From contig JAIQFQ010000023.1 in assembly GCA_020073245.1 (NCBI GenBank), positions 1-54,439 on the forward strand: a stretch of 54,439 bases of DNA, given 5' to 3'. This DNA is from Terriglobia bacterium. Its GTDB lineage: Bacteria; Acidobacteriota; Thermoanaerobaculia; Thermoanaerobaculales; Thermoanaerobaculaceae. Of the stretch, positions 1-7,830 are shown one piece after another. The notes beneath the pieces were generated by a model. It did no database searches. It had not been told where the DNA came from and saw nothing but the letters and a program-made list of their open reading frames with translations. A program made the position numbers and the translations under genes. Position 1 is the first letter of the stretch. Every line of letters begins with the position of its first letter.

Positions 1-2
1 CG

Positions 3-233
3 AACGTCACGGTGACGCTGTACGACTCGGGGGGCAACCCGGCCGGGTGGAGCGACACGCGGGACTACGCGCCGGGCGGGTTCTACCAGTACCAGCAGCC
101 GTACCTGGGGCTGGGCGGGATCGACAGCGGATATGCGGTGGTGACGGTCAACTCGGGGTCGGGTGTGGTGGCGTACGCATCGGTGACCGACCAGCAGACG
201 GGCGACCCGACAACCATCAACATCAAGTGGTAA
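3..233 (+). CDS. C-terminal end of a probable secreted protein (5' truncated)
   Basis: The frame is open from the window edge and ends at a TAA at 231-233, so only about 76 C-terminal residues are visible. They are rich in Gly, Tyr, Thr and Val (repeated short beta-strand-like segments) and finish with AYASVTDQQTGDPTTI. This kind of ending (AYASVxDxxTGDPxxI) is one I associate with the last beta-sandwich domain of secreted proteins in Acidobacteriota and related groups. No catalytic motif is visible and the enzymatic or adhesive role cannot be judged from this fragment. The following 175 bases hold no gene that I can support. Confidence 0.6.
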   Translation, partial: NVTVTLYDSGGNPAGWSDTRDYAPGGFYQYQQPYLGLGGIDSGYAVVTVNSGSGVVAYASVTDQQTGDPTTINIKW

Positions 234-408
234 TCCGCTCCGGTGGGTCCGGCTCGCGGGCTCCTCTCCAGCCGAGCGCAGGCCCCGTCGGGGTCGGGTT
301 TGGTCGCACGTAACCGGAAATCGCGAGCGCGCGTCTACAGTTCAGCAGACAGGGGAGTGTCAGCTTTCGGCTCCGCCCCGCATAGACGAAGATGGAGGTA
401 CGACGGCG

Positions 409-1320
409 ATGACGGCACGGAATCTCGTGGGTGCGGCGGCTGTGTTGCTCCTGCCCGTGTTCTCCGAGGGGAAGGATCTCCAGCTCTCGAGTGCCTGGGC
501 GCCGGCCCCGGTGAAGATCGACGGAACCGCCGACACCTGGTCGGCGCTGCTCAAACCGCTGGGCGACGTGCCGATGGTGATCGGGGTGCAGAACGACCGC
601 GACTTCCTGTACCTCTGCTTCAAGACCTCCGATGTCAAGCTCAAGAAAGAGCTCGCCATGGTCGGACTGACGGTTTGGGCAGACGGCACGGGCAAGGCGA
701 AGAAGGGGTTCGGAGTCCGGTTTCCGGCCAGGCGAGGGCCGGGCGGGATGCGCGCCGAAGGCGGGCCACAGGGGGCGCGGCCCGAGGGCGGGCCACCGGC
801 GCCGCCTCAGGCCGACGAGAGAAGCGGACTCGAGGCTGCCCATCCTGCCGAGGACATCGAGCTCATCGGGCCAACCAAGGAGGACCGTCTTCGCGTCGAG
901 CTCGGGGGTGACGAGCCGGTCGCCGCCGCGCTCGGCGACGATTCCGGGGTCATGGTCCTGGAGCTGAGGATCCCGCTGAAGCCGTCCGATGCACACCCCT
1001 TGTCGATCGACGCCGCTCCCGGCACGGCCATCGCGCTCGGGTTGGAGACGGAGAAGCCGACGGCGAAGGAAGCCAAGGGTGAAGAGGCCGGCGGCCATCC
1101 CGGCGGGGGACCGGGAGGCGGCTACGGTGGCGGTCGGGGTGGCGGCTACGGCGGTAGCCCTGGTGGAGGCTACGGCGGCAGCCCGGGTGGCGGCTTCGGC
1201 GGTGGCCATCACGGCCGGGGTGGCGAGATGCACGAGGGCATGCGCGAGATCGCGAGCCCGATCAAGATGTGGCTGCGCGTTCCACTCGCCACGCCCCCCG
1301 CCCCGCCCGCCACGAAGTAG
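409..1320 (+). CDS. Exported protein with CBM9-like domain and Gly/His-rich tail
   Basis: A 303-residue protein. The N-terminus (about residues 1-22) looks like a signal peptide: a short basic start followed by a GAAAVLLLPVF hydrophobic stretch. Residues about 25-225 resemble a carbohydrate-binding family 9-like beta-sandwich domain: KIDGTADTW near the start, then a DFLYLCFKT strand and WADGTGK. A Pro/Gly-rich spacer interrupts it near residues 105-145. Residues about 225-285 are a low-complexity tail of GGGYGG-type repeats with His near the end (GGHHGRGG). The start has no strong ribosome binding site, but the next in-frame ATG would remove the signal peptide. The substrate is unknown; it may be periplasmic or outer-surface. 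It seems to be monocistronic. Confidence 0.6.
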   Translation: MTARNLVGAAAVLLLPVFSEGKDLQLSSAWAPAPVKIDGTADTWSALLKPLGDVPMVIGVQNDRDFLYLCFKTSDVKLKKELAMVGLTVWADGTGKAKKGFGVRFPARRGPGGMRAEGGPQGARPEGGPPAPPQADERSGLEAAHPAEDIELIGPTKEDRLRVELGGDEPVAAALGDDSGVMVLELRIPLKPSDAHPLSIDAAPGTAIALGLETEKPTAKEAKGEEAGGHPGGGPGGGYGGGRGGGYGGSPGGGYGGSPGGGFGGGHHGRGGEMHEGMREIASPIKMWLRVPLATPPAPPATK

Positions 1321-1377
1321 CGGCCGCCCGTCCTGCCCTGCAGGATGGCCGGTCTCTCCGGGCGGAATTGCGGGGAG

Positions 1378-1487
1378 ACGGAAGAAGGAAGACGGTAGAG
1401 GAAAGGCAACGACCCGTGTCGCGCGTGTCGTGTCCTCCTTTTTCGTTCTACCTTCTACCTTCTACCTTCTACCTTCTACCTTCTACC
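1378..1487. repeat. Bipartite 7-bp-period repeat element (copy A, empty)
   Basis: The left arm at 1378-1405 is four in-phase heptads (ACGGAAG, AAGGAAG, ACGGTAG, AGGAAAG). The right arm at 1446-1487 is six perfect copies of TTCTACC, which is the complementary type. Between them is a 40-bp centre (1406-1445). It starts at AAGGCAACGAC (1403-1413) and has GTGTCGTGTC at 1425-1434, so ACGAC and GTCGT can pair. The arms can form a long imperfect hairpin. The element lies between the 3' ends of the CBM9-like gene and arsC. It shares its core ends with the copy around the four-helix-bundle gene at 18003-18545. Confidence 0.75.
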
Positions 1488-1499
1488 CTCTTCCTGCCG

Positions 1500-1934
1500 T
1501 TACGTACGTCGGGCGATCTCCGGGACGAGCTGCGCGCGGATGTCGTCCCGGACCTCGCGATAGGCGGCCAGCCGCTCCTCCTCGCCGCGCATCTCCATGA
1601 TGGGGTCGGGGAAGCCCATGTGGATCTGCTCGGCGGCCGCGGGAAAGACCGGGCAGACCTCACGTGCGGAGTCGCACACCGTGACCACGAGGTCCCAGTG
1701 CTGGTCGGCCAACGTGCTGACGTGCTTCGGGATGGCCGCCGAGATATCGACCCCGGCCTCGGCCATGACGCGCACGGCGAGGGGGTGGACGATGCTCGCC
1801 GGGTAGGTTCCGGCGCTCGCGACCTCCCAGCGGTCGCCGATGTCGTGGCGAACCCAGCCTTCGGCCATCTGCGAGCGGCACGAGTTGCCCGTGCAGAGAA
1901 TCAGAACGCGTTTCTTTGCCGTCGTCTCACCCAC
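1500..1934 (-). CDS. arsC: Arsenate reductase, thioredoxin-coupled (low-MW phosphatase fold)
   Basis: A 144-residue cytoplasmic enzyme reducing arsenate to arsenite. The P-loop CTGNSCRS (residues 14-21) gives the CX5R nucleophile Cys14. Cys87 and Cys94 in VCDSAREVCP match the two resolving cysteines of the Staphylococcus pI258-type, thioredoxin-dependent family, and DP at 110-111 supplies the general acid. I chose the GTG at 1934 because GGAGGTG lies just upstream and because the phosphatase fold begins at once; a longer open frame upstream would run through the promoter region. The gene is divergent from arsR across an 81-bp gap, so ArsR can probably repress both sides. It would feed arsenite to the Acr3 and ArsM encoded opposite. 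Confidence 0.93.
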   Translation of the reverse strand: MGETTAKKRVLILCTGNSCRSQMAEGWVRHDIGDRWEVASAGTYPASIVHPLAVRVMAEAGVDISAAIPKHVSTLADQHWDLVVTVCDSAREVCPVFPAAAEQIHMGFPDPIMEMRGEEERLAAYREVRDDIRAQLVPEIARRT

Positions 1935-1971
1935 CGACCACCTCCGGCGAAGCCGGCGCTTCGCACCCCCC

Positions 1972-2000
1972 TTGACAACCGGCGAAAACAGTACGATATT
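1972..2000 (+). promoter_or_regulatory. Sigma-70-type promoter of the ars operon
   Basis: TTGACA (1972-1977) is a perfect -35 hexamer. GATATT (1995-2000) sits after a 17-bp spacer and matches four of six -10 positions. It reads toward arsR, whose ATG is at 2016. The overlapping AT-rich stretch near 1991-2004 is the likely ArsR operator, but no clear dyad can be proven by eye. Confidence 0.6.
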
Positions 2001-2015
2001 TCGCGTGGTGACGAA

Positions 2016-2447
2016 ATGAGTGCCTCTCCTCTCAACTCCGCCGTCGACGCCCACAAGGCCCTGGCGCACCCGGCCAGGTTGCGCATCCTCGCCATGCTGC
2101 GGGGCGGCGAGCTCTGCGTCTGCCAGCTTATCGCGGTTGTCCGTTCCGCGCCCTCCACGATCTCGGCGCACCTCACGGAGCTGCGGCGCGCCGGCCTGAT
2201 CGAAGAGCGCAAGGTCGGAAAGTGGGTGCACATCCGGCTCGCGGAAGGGGCGCGCGAGCGCCGGCTCCTGGAGACGGTCTTCGGCGGGTTCGGCGACGAC
2301 GCCCAGATCGGAGCGGACGCGGCGCTGCTCGAACGGCTGCGCGGATTCGGGCTCGCGGAGCTGACGCGCGCCGGGCGCGACCCGGCTCGCCTCGGGATCG
2401 CGGTCTGCTGCCCGCCCTCCGCGAAGGGGCGGGAGGCGGACTCATGA
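2016..2447 (+). CDS. arsR: ArsR-family metalloregulatory repressor
   Basis: A 143-residue winged-helix repressor. ELCVCQL at residues 32-38 is the alpha-3-type As(III)/Sb(III) binding motif, with Cys34 and Cys36. It is followed by the helix-turn-helix SAPSTISAHLTELRRAGLI. A third thiol, if used, could come from the CC pair near the C-terminus (AVCCPPS). The ATG at 2016 is the first sensible start after the promoter and begins about ten residues before the conserved HKALAHPARLRIL helix. The stop overlaps the acr3 start (ATGA), indicating translational coupling. ArsR would dissociate when arsenite binds, inducing the operon. Confidence 0.92.
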   Translation: MSASPLNSAVDAHKALAHPARLRILAMLRGGELCVCQLIAVVRSAPSTISAHLTELRRAGLIEERKVGKWVHIRLAEGARERRLLETVFGGFGDDAQIGADAALLERLRGFGLAELTRAGRDPARLGIAVCCPPSAKGREADS

Positions 2448-3532
2448 GCTCCCCGGCGAAGACGATGAACGTGTTCGAGCGCTACCTGTCGGTGTGGGTC
2501 GCCGCGTGCATGGTGCTCGGCGTGCTGATCGGCAAGGCGCTGCCGGGCCTGGTCGGCGTGCTGCGGGGCCTGGAGTTCGGCTCCGGCTCGCACATCAACG
2601 TCCCGATCGCGGTGCTGATCTGGCTGATGATCTACCCGATGATGCTGAAGATCGACTTCGCGTCGATCCTCGGCGTTGGGAAGCGCCCGCGCGGCCTCGC
2701 GGTCACGCTCGTCGTGAACTGGCTGGTGAAGCCGTTCTCGATGGCGTTCTTCGGCTGGCTGTTCTTCAAACACCTCTTCCTCCCCTGGATCGGGCCGGAG
2801 CTGGCGAGCCAGTACATCGCCGGCGTGATCATCCTCGCCGCAGCGCCCTGCACCGCGATGGTGTTCGTGTGGTCGTACCTTTCGGAGGGCGATCCCGCGT
2901 ACACGCTCGTGCAGGTGTCCGTCAACGACCTCATCATGCTGGTGCTGTTCGCGCCGATCGTGAAGTTCCTCGTCTCGGGCGCGTCGGGGCTCGAGGTGCC
3001 GTTCAAGGTGTTGCTGTACTCGGTCGCGATCTTCGTCGTGATCCCGCTCGCGGCGGGTTCCCTCAGCCGGGCGCTGCTGATTCGGCGCAAGGGCGTCGAG
3101 TGGTTCACGAACCGCTTCATGGCGGTGTTCCACCCGGTCACGATCGTCGCGCTGCTCGCCACCCTCGTGATGATCTTCGCGTTCCAGGCGGACAACATCA
3201 CGACGCGGTGGTTCCACGTGATCCTCATCGCGGTGCCGATCCTGATCCAGGTGTACTTCAACTCAGCGCTCGCCTACGGCCTCATGAAGGCGGCCCGGGT
3301 CGAGTACGCGGTTGCCGCGCCGGGCGCGCTCATCGGCGCGTCCAACTTCTTCGAGCTGGCGGTCGCGACGGCAATCGCGCTCTACGGCGCGGGCTCGGGC
3401 GCGGCGCTCGCGACCGTGGTCGGCGTTCTGGTCGAGGTGCCGGTGATGCTGTCGGTGTGCAAGGTGTGCCTGGCGACGCGGGGCTGGTTCGAGTCCCCGT
3501 TACCGGCGCGTGTCGAGGCGGGGTCGAGCTGA
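2444..3532 (+). CDS. acr3: Acr3-type arsenite efflux permease
   Basis: A 362-residue inner-membrane protein with about ten transmembrane helices, the normal length for Acr3 (BART superfamily). APCTAMVFVWSYL carries the essential Cys136, and GASNFFELAVA carries Glu304. Both residues correspond to the pair known to be needed for As(OH)3/H+ antiport in characterised Acr3 proteins. It overlaps the arsR stop by four bases and is followed, after 48 bp, by arsM. It exports the arsenite produced by ArsC. Confidence 0.93.
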   Translation: MSSPAKTMNVFERYLSVWVAACMVLGVLIGKALPGLVGVLRGLEFGSGSHINVPIAVLIWLMIYPMMLKIDFASILGVGKRPRGLAVTLVVNWLVKPFSMAFFGWLFFKHLFLPWIGPELASQYIAGVIILAAAPCTAMVFVWSYLSEGDPAYTLVQVSVNDLIMLVLFAPIVKFLVSGASGLEVPFKVLLYSVAIFVVIPLAAGSLSRALLIRRKGVEWFTNRFMAVFHPVTIVALLATLVMIFAFQADNITTRWFHVILIAVPILIQVYFNSALAYGLMKAARVEYAVAAPGALIGASNFFELAVATAIALYGAGSGAALATVVGVLVEVPVMLSVCKVCLATRGWFESPLPARVEAGSS

Positions 3533-3580
3533 CGAGGCGTCGGACCCCTTGTCCGAAGTGACTGCAGAGGAGGCAACGTA

Positions 3581-4414
3581 ATGGAAAAGCATGACGTCAA
3601 GGCGGCAGTGAGGGAGCACTACGCGAGCGTGGTCCGGGAAGGCACGGGGTGCGGGTGCGGCCCCGCCGCGAGCAGCTGCTGCGGGCCGGCGCCGGTGTCG
3701 TCCCGCATGAGCAAGCAGATCGGCTACACGGAGCGCGAGATGGCGGAAGTCCCCGAGGGGTCCGACCTCGGCCTGGGGTGCGGGAACCCACTCGCGTTCG
3801 CGGCGCTCAAGCCGGGCGACGTGGTCGTCGACCTCGGTTCGGGGGCGGGGTTCGACTGCTTTCTGGCGGCGAACCGGGTGGGGAGCGAGGGCCGCGTGAT
3901 CGGCGTGGACATGACGCCCGAGATGCTCGACCGCGCCCGCCGCAACGCGGACGAGGGCGGGTACTCGAACGTCGAGTTCCGGGCCGGCGAGATCGAGAAC
4001 CTCCCGGTGGCGGACCACACCGCCGACATGGTGATCTCGAACTGCGTCATCAACCTCTCGACCGACAAGCCGCGCGTCTTCCGCGAGGCGCTGCGGGTGC
4101 TCAAGCCCGGCGGCCGCCTGATGGTCTCCGACCTGGTGCTCGCCAAGCCTCTTCCGGCCAAGGTCCGGCGCTCCGTGGAGGCGTACGTCGGCTGCATCGC
4201 CGGCGCGATGCTCAAGGACGACTACCTGGCGGCCATCCGGGAGGCCGGTTTCGCGGACGTCGAAGTTCTCTCCGAGATGACCTACCCGATCGGGTCCTCG
4301 AACCCCGACGAGAGCGAGCTGGCGGTCCTCGGGGCCGAGGGGATCTCGCCGGAGGACGTGCGCGCCACGGCCGAGGCCGTCGTGAGCGTCAAGGTTTCCG
4401 GACGCAAACCGTGA
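3581..4414 (+). CDS. arsM: Arsenite S-adenosylmethionine methyltransferase
   Basis: A 277-residue class I SAM methyltransferase that methylates As(III). The SAM-binding motif is VVVDLGSGAGFDC (residues 81-93). Cys67 (GLGCGNP), Cys93 (GFDC), Cys155 (SNCVINLS) and Cys205 (VGCIAG) line up with the four conserved cysteines of ArsM; the last two bind As(III). A Cys-rich N-terminus (Cys24, 26, 33, 34) is an extra possible thiol site. GAGGAGGC precedes the ATG. The stop overlaps the next gene's GTG. The product would be mono-, di- or trimethylarsenic species, and the permease downstream could remove the toxic trivalent methyl forms. Confidence 0.92.
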   Translation: MEKHDVKAAVREHYASVVREGTGCGCGPAASSCCGPAPVSSRMSKQIGYTEREMAEVPEGSDLGLGCGNPLAFAALKPGDVVVDLGSGAGFDCFLAANRVGSEGRVIGVDMTPEMLDRARRNADEGGYSNVEFRAGEIENLPVADHTADMVISNCVINLSTDKPRVFREALRVLKPGGRLMVSDLVLAKPLPAKVRRSVEAYVGCIAGAMLKDDYLAAIREAGFADVEVLSEMTYPIGSSNPDESELAVLGAEGISPEDVRATAEAVVSVKVSGRKP

Positions 4415-5472
4415 GCGAAGTCGTCGCACCCACCGTCCCGGGCGGCGGGCACGTGCGGCCGCGGGCTCTCTTCCTCGCCGGTGTCACTGCCGTCGTGGTG
4501 TGGCTCGGCCTGTTCTTGAGCCTCCCGCGAGTCGCGACCTGGTCGGTGCACACGGTCCTGCAGCTGCCTCAGGGCTCGCCGGTGCACGCCGCCGTGGAGT
4601 TCTTCCTCTTCGAGGCGCCCAAGGTGCTGTTGCTCCTCGTCGCGGTGGTGTTCGGGGTCGGGGTCGTGCGCTCGTTCTTCACACCCGAGCGCACGCGCCG
4701 CACCCTCGCCGGGAGCCGGGAGTCGGTCGGCAACGTGCTCGCCGCGCTCCTCGGAGTCGTGACGCCGTTCTGCTCGTGCTCCGCGGTCCCGCTGTTCATC
4801 GGCTTTGTCACGACCGGCGTCCCTCTCGGCGTCACCTTCTCGTTCCTCGTCTCGGCGCCGATGGTCAACGAGGTCGCGCTCGTGCTCCTGTTCAGCCTCT
4901 TCGGCTGGAAGGTGGCGGCGGTGTACATGGGCACCGGTCTCGCGATCGCCATGGTCTCGGGATGGGTGATCGGACGCCTGAAGCTGGAGCGGCACGTCGA
5001 GGCGTGGGTGTACGACGTCGAGGGCGGCGCCGGCGGCGCGGACGGGAGCCCGCTGGACTGGCCGGGACGCGTGCGCTTCGGGCTCGACGCGGTGCGCGAC
5101 ATCGTCGGCAAGGTGTGGCCGTACGTGCTCGCGGGGATCGCGGTCGGCGCGGCGATCCACGGCTGGGTGCCGACGAACTTCATGGCGTCGTTCATGGGCA
5201 AGGGGGCCTGGTGGGCGGTCCCGCTGGCCGTGGTCATCGGCATCCCGATGTACTCGAACGCCGCGGGCATCATCCCGATCGTCGAGGCGCTGCTCGAGAA
5301 GGGCGCCGCGCTCGGCACCGTGCTCGCGTTCATGATGGCCGTGATCGGGCTCTCGCTTCCGGAGACGATCATCCTGCGCAAGGTGCTGCGGCCCAGGCTG
5401 ATCGCGACGTTCATCGGCGTCGTCGGCGTGGGCATCCTGATCGTGGGCTATCTGTTCAACGCAATCTTCTGA
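4411..5472 (+). CDS. ArsP-like permease (COG0701/DUF318), probable organoarsenical efflux
   Basis: A 353-residue membrane protein with about eight to ten helices in two halves. TPFCSCSAVPLFIGF (residues 118-132) is the signature of the PF03773 permeases, and the second half has IPMYSNAAGIIPI. ArsP members of this family export trivalent methylarsenicals and aromatic arsenicals, and Cys121/Cys123 in the CSC motif are the natural candidates for binding. The family also contains uncharacterised permeases, so the substrate rests mainly on context: GTGA overlap with arsM and a downstream mini-thioredoxin. I chose GTG at 4411 because of the overlap. Confidence 0.8.
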   Translation: MSEVVAPTVPGGGHVRPRALFLAGVTAVVVWLGLFLSLPRVATWSVHTVLQLPQGSPVHAAVEFFLFEAPKVLLLLVAVVFGVGVVRSFFTPERTRRTLAGSRESVGNVLAALLGVVTPFCSCSAVPLFIGFVTTGVPLGVTFSFLVSAPMVNEVALVLLFSLFGWKVAAVYMGTGLAIAMVSGWVIGRLKLERHVEAWVYDVEGGAGGADGSPLDWPGRVRFGLDAVRDIVGKVWPYVLAGIAVGAAIHGWVPTNFMASFMGKGAWWAVPLAVVIGIPMYSNAAGIIPIVEALLEKGAALGTVLAFMMAVIGLSLPETIILRKVLRPRLIATFIGVVGVGILIVGYLFNAIF

Positions 5473-5483
5473 AGGAGACCGAG

Positions 5484-5735
5484 GTGGAAACGACAATCAC
5501 GAAGATCGAGGTCCTGGGGCCGGGGTGCCCGCGTTGCCAGGAAACGTACCGGGTGGTACGCCACGTCGTGGAGACCGCCGGCCTGGCCTGCCAGCTCGTC
5601 AAGGTCGAGTCGTACCAGCGCATGGCGCAGCTCGGCGTGATGGCGACCCCGGCGATCGCCATCGACGGCGCCGTCGTGATGACCGGCCACATCCCGAAGG
5701 CCGAAGAGGTCAGGGAGCTCCTCGGCATCGGCTGA
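5484..5735 (+). CDS. Small thioredoxin/glutaredoxin-like protein (TM0996/MTH895 family)
   Basis: An 83-residue single-domain redox protein. Its active site is GCPRCQ (Cys15, Cys18), followed by a cis-Pro loop MATPAIAIDG. Members of this family are very often encoded beside COG0701 permeases, as here (11-bp gap). It may reduce the permease, ArsC or the ArsM cysteines; which one is inference. GGAGACCGAG upstream supports the GTG at 5484. Confidence 0.85.
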   Translation: METTITKIEVLGPGCPRCQETYRVVRHVVETAGLACQLVKVESYQRMAQLGVMATPAIAIDGAVVMTGHIPKAEEVRELLGIG

Positions 5736-5746
5736 GCCTGAGGCAG

Positions 5747-5911
5747 AGGGAAGAGGGACGAGGGTAGAGGGAAGAGGGGAGACGGAAGGCGGAAGACGGG
5801 AGACGGAAGGCGGAAGACGGGAGACGGAAGACGGAAGACGAACGACAAGACCCAGGCAATTCCTCGTTGTTCTTCGTCTTCCCTCTCCCTCTTCCTTCTC
5901 CCTTCTTCCCT
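5747..5911. repeat. Bipartite 7-bp-period repeat element (copy B, empty)
   Basis: The left arm at 5747-5837 is 13 heptads in perfect phase, first AGGGNAG-like and then ACGGAAG, GCGGAAG, ACGGGAG. The last three form a 21-bp higher-order unit repeated twice. The right arm at 5878-5911 is five complementary units (CTTCCCT, CTCCCT, CTTCCTT, CTCCCTT, CTTCCCT), one of them a hexamer. The centre is 40 bp (5838-5877), the same length as in copy A, with ACGAACGAC at its left and CCTCGTTGTTC (5862-5872) at its right. Just beyond, 5936-5975 is a separate tract of five GCTCCTCC-like octamers. The element fills the gap between the thioredoxin and aldehyde dehydrogenase genes. Confidence 0.75.
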
Positions 5912-6017
5912 GTCTGAACCTTCGAACCGCTTCGGGCTCCTCCGCTCCTCTGCCCCTCTGCTCCTCCGCCCTCCCAGCAGTGCGATATAGTCCCGTCCCA
6001 GGGTTTGGGAGGTCCGC

Positions 6018-7769
6018 ATGGCGTTCGTGAAGCCGCGGCGGGGGAGCGCGGCGATCCCCGAGATCGCCGGGAGCATGCCGCACACCTCACTCGAGAACCT
6101 CGACCGGGCGGTCGAGGAGCTGGCGGCCCACAAGGATGAGTGGGCCCAACTGCCGATGGGCGACCGCTTAGCCGTGCTCGGACGGATCCACGACGACTGC
6201 TCCGGAACGATCGAGCGCTGGGTTGCCGTCTCCATGCAGGCCAAGGGGGTTGAACCGGGGACCGTGGGCGAGGCGGAGGAGTGGCTGGGCGGGCCGCTCT
6301 TCCTCCTGCGCAACCTGCGGCTCCTGCGCCGCTCGCTCTCGGAGATTGCCCGCTACGGGCAGCCGAGGATCCGCGGCCGCGTGACCACGCGCCCGAACGG
6401 CCAGGTGGTCGCCCGCGTCTTCCCCGCCGACCTCTACGACCCCATCTTCTTCCGGGGGTTCACCGGTGACGTGTGGATGGAGCCCGGTGTCAGCGCCGAC
6501 GATCTGCCCGGGACGCAAGCGCTGGCGTACAAGCAGCCCGTCCCGCACGGCAAGGTGGCGTTGGTGCTCGGCGCCGGCAACCTTTCCTCGATCGGGCCGA
6601 TGGACGCGCTATATAAGCTGTTCGTCGAGAAGCAGGTGGTCGTTTTCAAGATGAACCCCGTCAACGCCTACCTCGGCCCACTGATCGAACAGGGGTTCCG
6701 CGCGCTGATCGCGCGAGGGTTCCTTCACGTCGTCTACGGCGGCGCGGCCGAGGGCGCGCACCTGTGCGGGCACCCTCAGGTGGACGAGATCCATATCACC
6801 GGTTCGGATCGCACGCACGACGCGATCGTGTTCGGGACCGGCGAAGAGGGGGCGCGGCGCAAGGCGGAGCGGCGACCCGTCCTCACCAAACGGGTGACGA
6901 GCGAGCTCGGCAACGTGAGCCCCGTGATCGTGGTCCCGGGGCCCTGGACTGAAGGGGACTTCCGGTTTCACGCCGCCAACATCGTTGGCCAGCTTGTCTA
7001 CAACGCCGGGTTCAACTGCAACGCCGTCCGTGTGGTCGTCCAGCACGCCGGCTGGGACGGGCGGGAGAAACTGCTCGCGGCGATGCGGGCGTTGTTCGCC
7101 GCGATCCCGCCGCGCCAGGCGTACTATCCCGGCGCGGCCGAGCGCTGGCAGGCGTACGTCGCGACGCACCCGAAGGCCGAGCGCTTCGGCAAGCCCCGCG
7201 CCGGCGAGCTGCCCTGGCTGCTCGCCGCGGGGCTCGACCCCGCAGCGGCGGACGACATTTGCTTCACGCAGGAGGCGTTCTGCGCCGTCACCTCGGAGAC
7301 GGCGCTCGGGGCCGCCGATGTTCCCGAGTTCCTCGACCGGGCTGTGGCGTTCGCCAACGACACCCTGTGGGGCACGCTCAACGTCGGGCTGATCGTCCAC
7401 CCGAAATCGCTCCGCGATCCCAGGGTCGCCGCGGCGGTGGACCGAGCGATCGAGAACCTGCGCTTCGGGACGGTGGCGGTCAACCACTGGTCGGCCGCCG
7501 GCTACGCGTTGGTCACAACGCCGTGGGGTGGCTTCAGCGGGAGCGACATCTACGACGTGAAGTCGGGGAGCGGCGAGGTTCACAACACGCTGATGTTTTC
7601 CCGCGTTCAGAAGAACGTCATTTGGGGCCCGTTCCGCGTGTGGCCCGTGCCCTGCTGGTTTCCCACCTGCCGCACAGGCCACGTGGTCGCCCGCCGGCTG
7701 AGCGAGTTCGAGGCGCGCCCCTCACTGCTGAAGCTCCCCGGCATCCTCGCCGCCGCGGTGCGCGGTTAG
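6018..7769 (+). CDS. Aldehyde dehydrogenase-superfamily protein
   Basis: A 583-residue NAD(P)+-dependent aldehyde dehydrogenase-like enzyme, longer than the usual 480-500. The catalytic Cys334 sits in YNAGFNCNAVRV, and the general base Glu296 in TSELGNVSP. The cofactor region is LGAGNLSSIGPMDALYKLF (about residues 184-202) with KMNP following. The C-terminus has the family's WGGFSGSD segment plus about 60 extra residues (VIWGPFRVWPVPCWFP). GGGAGG five bases before the ATG fixes the start. It converges on a GMC oxidoreductase gene. The pair could oxidise an alcohol to an aldehyde and then an acid; the substrate is unknown. Confidence 0.85.
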   Translation: MAFVKPRRGSAAIPEIAGSMPHTSLENLDRAVEELAAHKDEWAQLPMGDRLAVLGRIHDDCSGTIERWVAVSMQAKGVEPGTVGEAEEWLGGPLFLLRNLRLLRRSLSEIARYGQPRIRGRVTTRPNGQVVARVFPADLYDPIFFRGFTGDVWMEPGVSADDLPGTQALAYKQPVPHGKVALVLGAGNLSSIGPMDALYKLFVEKQVVVFKMNPVNAYLGPLIEQGFRALIARGFLHVVYGGAAEGAHLCGHPQVDEIHITGSDRTHDAIVFGTGEEGARRKAERRPVLTKRVTSELGNVSPVIVVPGPWTEGDFRFHAANIVGQLVYNAGFNCNAVRVVVQHAGWDGREKLLAAMRALFAAIPPRQAYYPGAAERWQAYVATHPKAERFGKPRAGELPWLLAAGLDPAAADDICFTQEAFCAVTSETALGAADVPEFLDRAVAFANDTLWGTLNVGLIVHPKSLRDPRVAAAVDRAIENLRFGTVAVNHWSAAGYALVTTPWGGFSGSDIYDVKSGSGEVHNTLMFSRVQKNVIWGPFRVWPVPCWFPTCRTGHVVARRLSEFEARPSLLKLPGILAAAVRG

Positions 7770-7830
7770 CTCAGCCCGGGTTAGGTCGCGGACGGTCCAC
7801 GCATTCCCCCGTTCTTTGCGAATCCGTACC

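Noticed and set aside
1901..3217. Very long minus-strand frames opposite arsR/acr3 and opposite arsP (4282-5496)
   Set aside because: Both are Arg/Asp/His-rich shadows of high-GC codons opposite well-supported genes.
5747..5911. Heptad tracts considered as a CRISPR array
   Set aside because: The repeat unit is 7 bp, contiguous, with no spacers and no cas genes nearby.
5747..6090. Peptides with repeating RLPSSVFRLPSS-type sequence read from the heptad tract
   Set aside because: Because 7 is not a multiple of 3, any frame through the tract gives a 7-residue periodic peptide. There is no start signal or domain.
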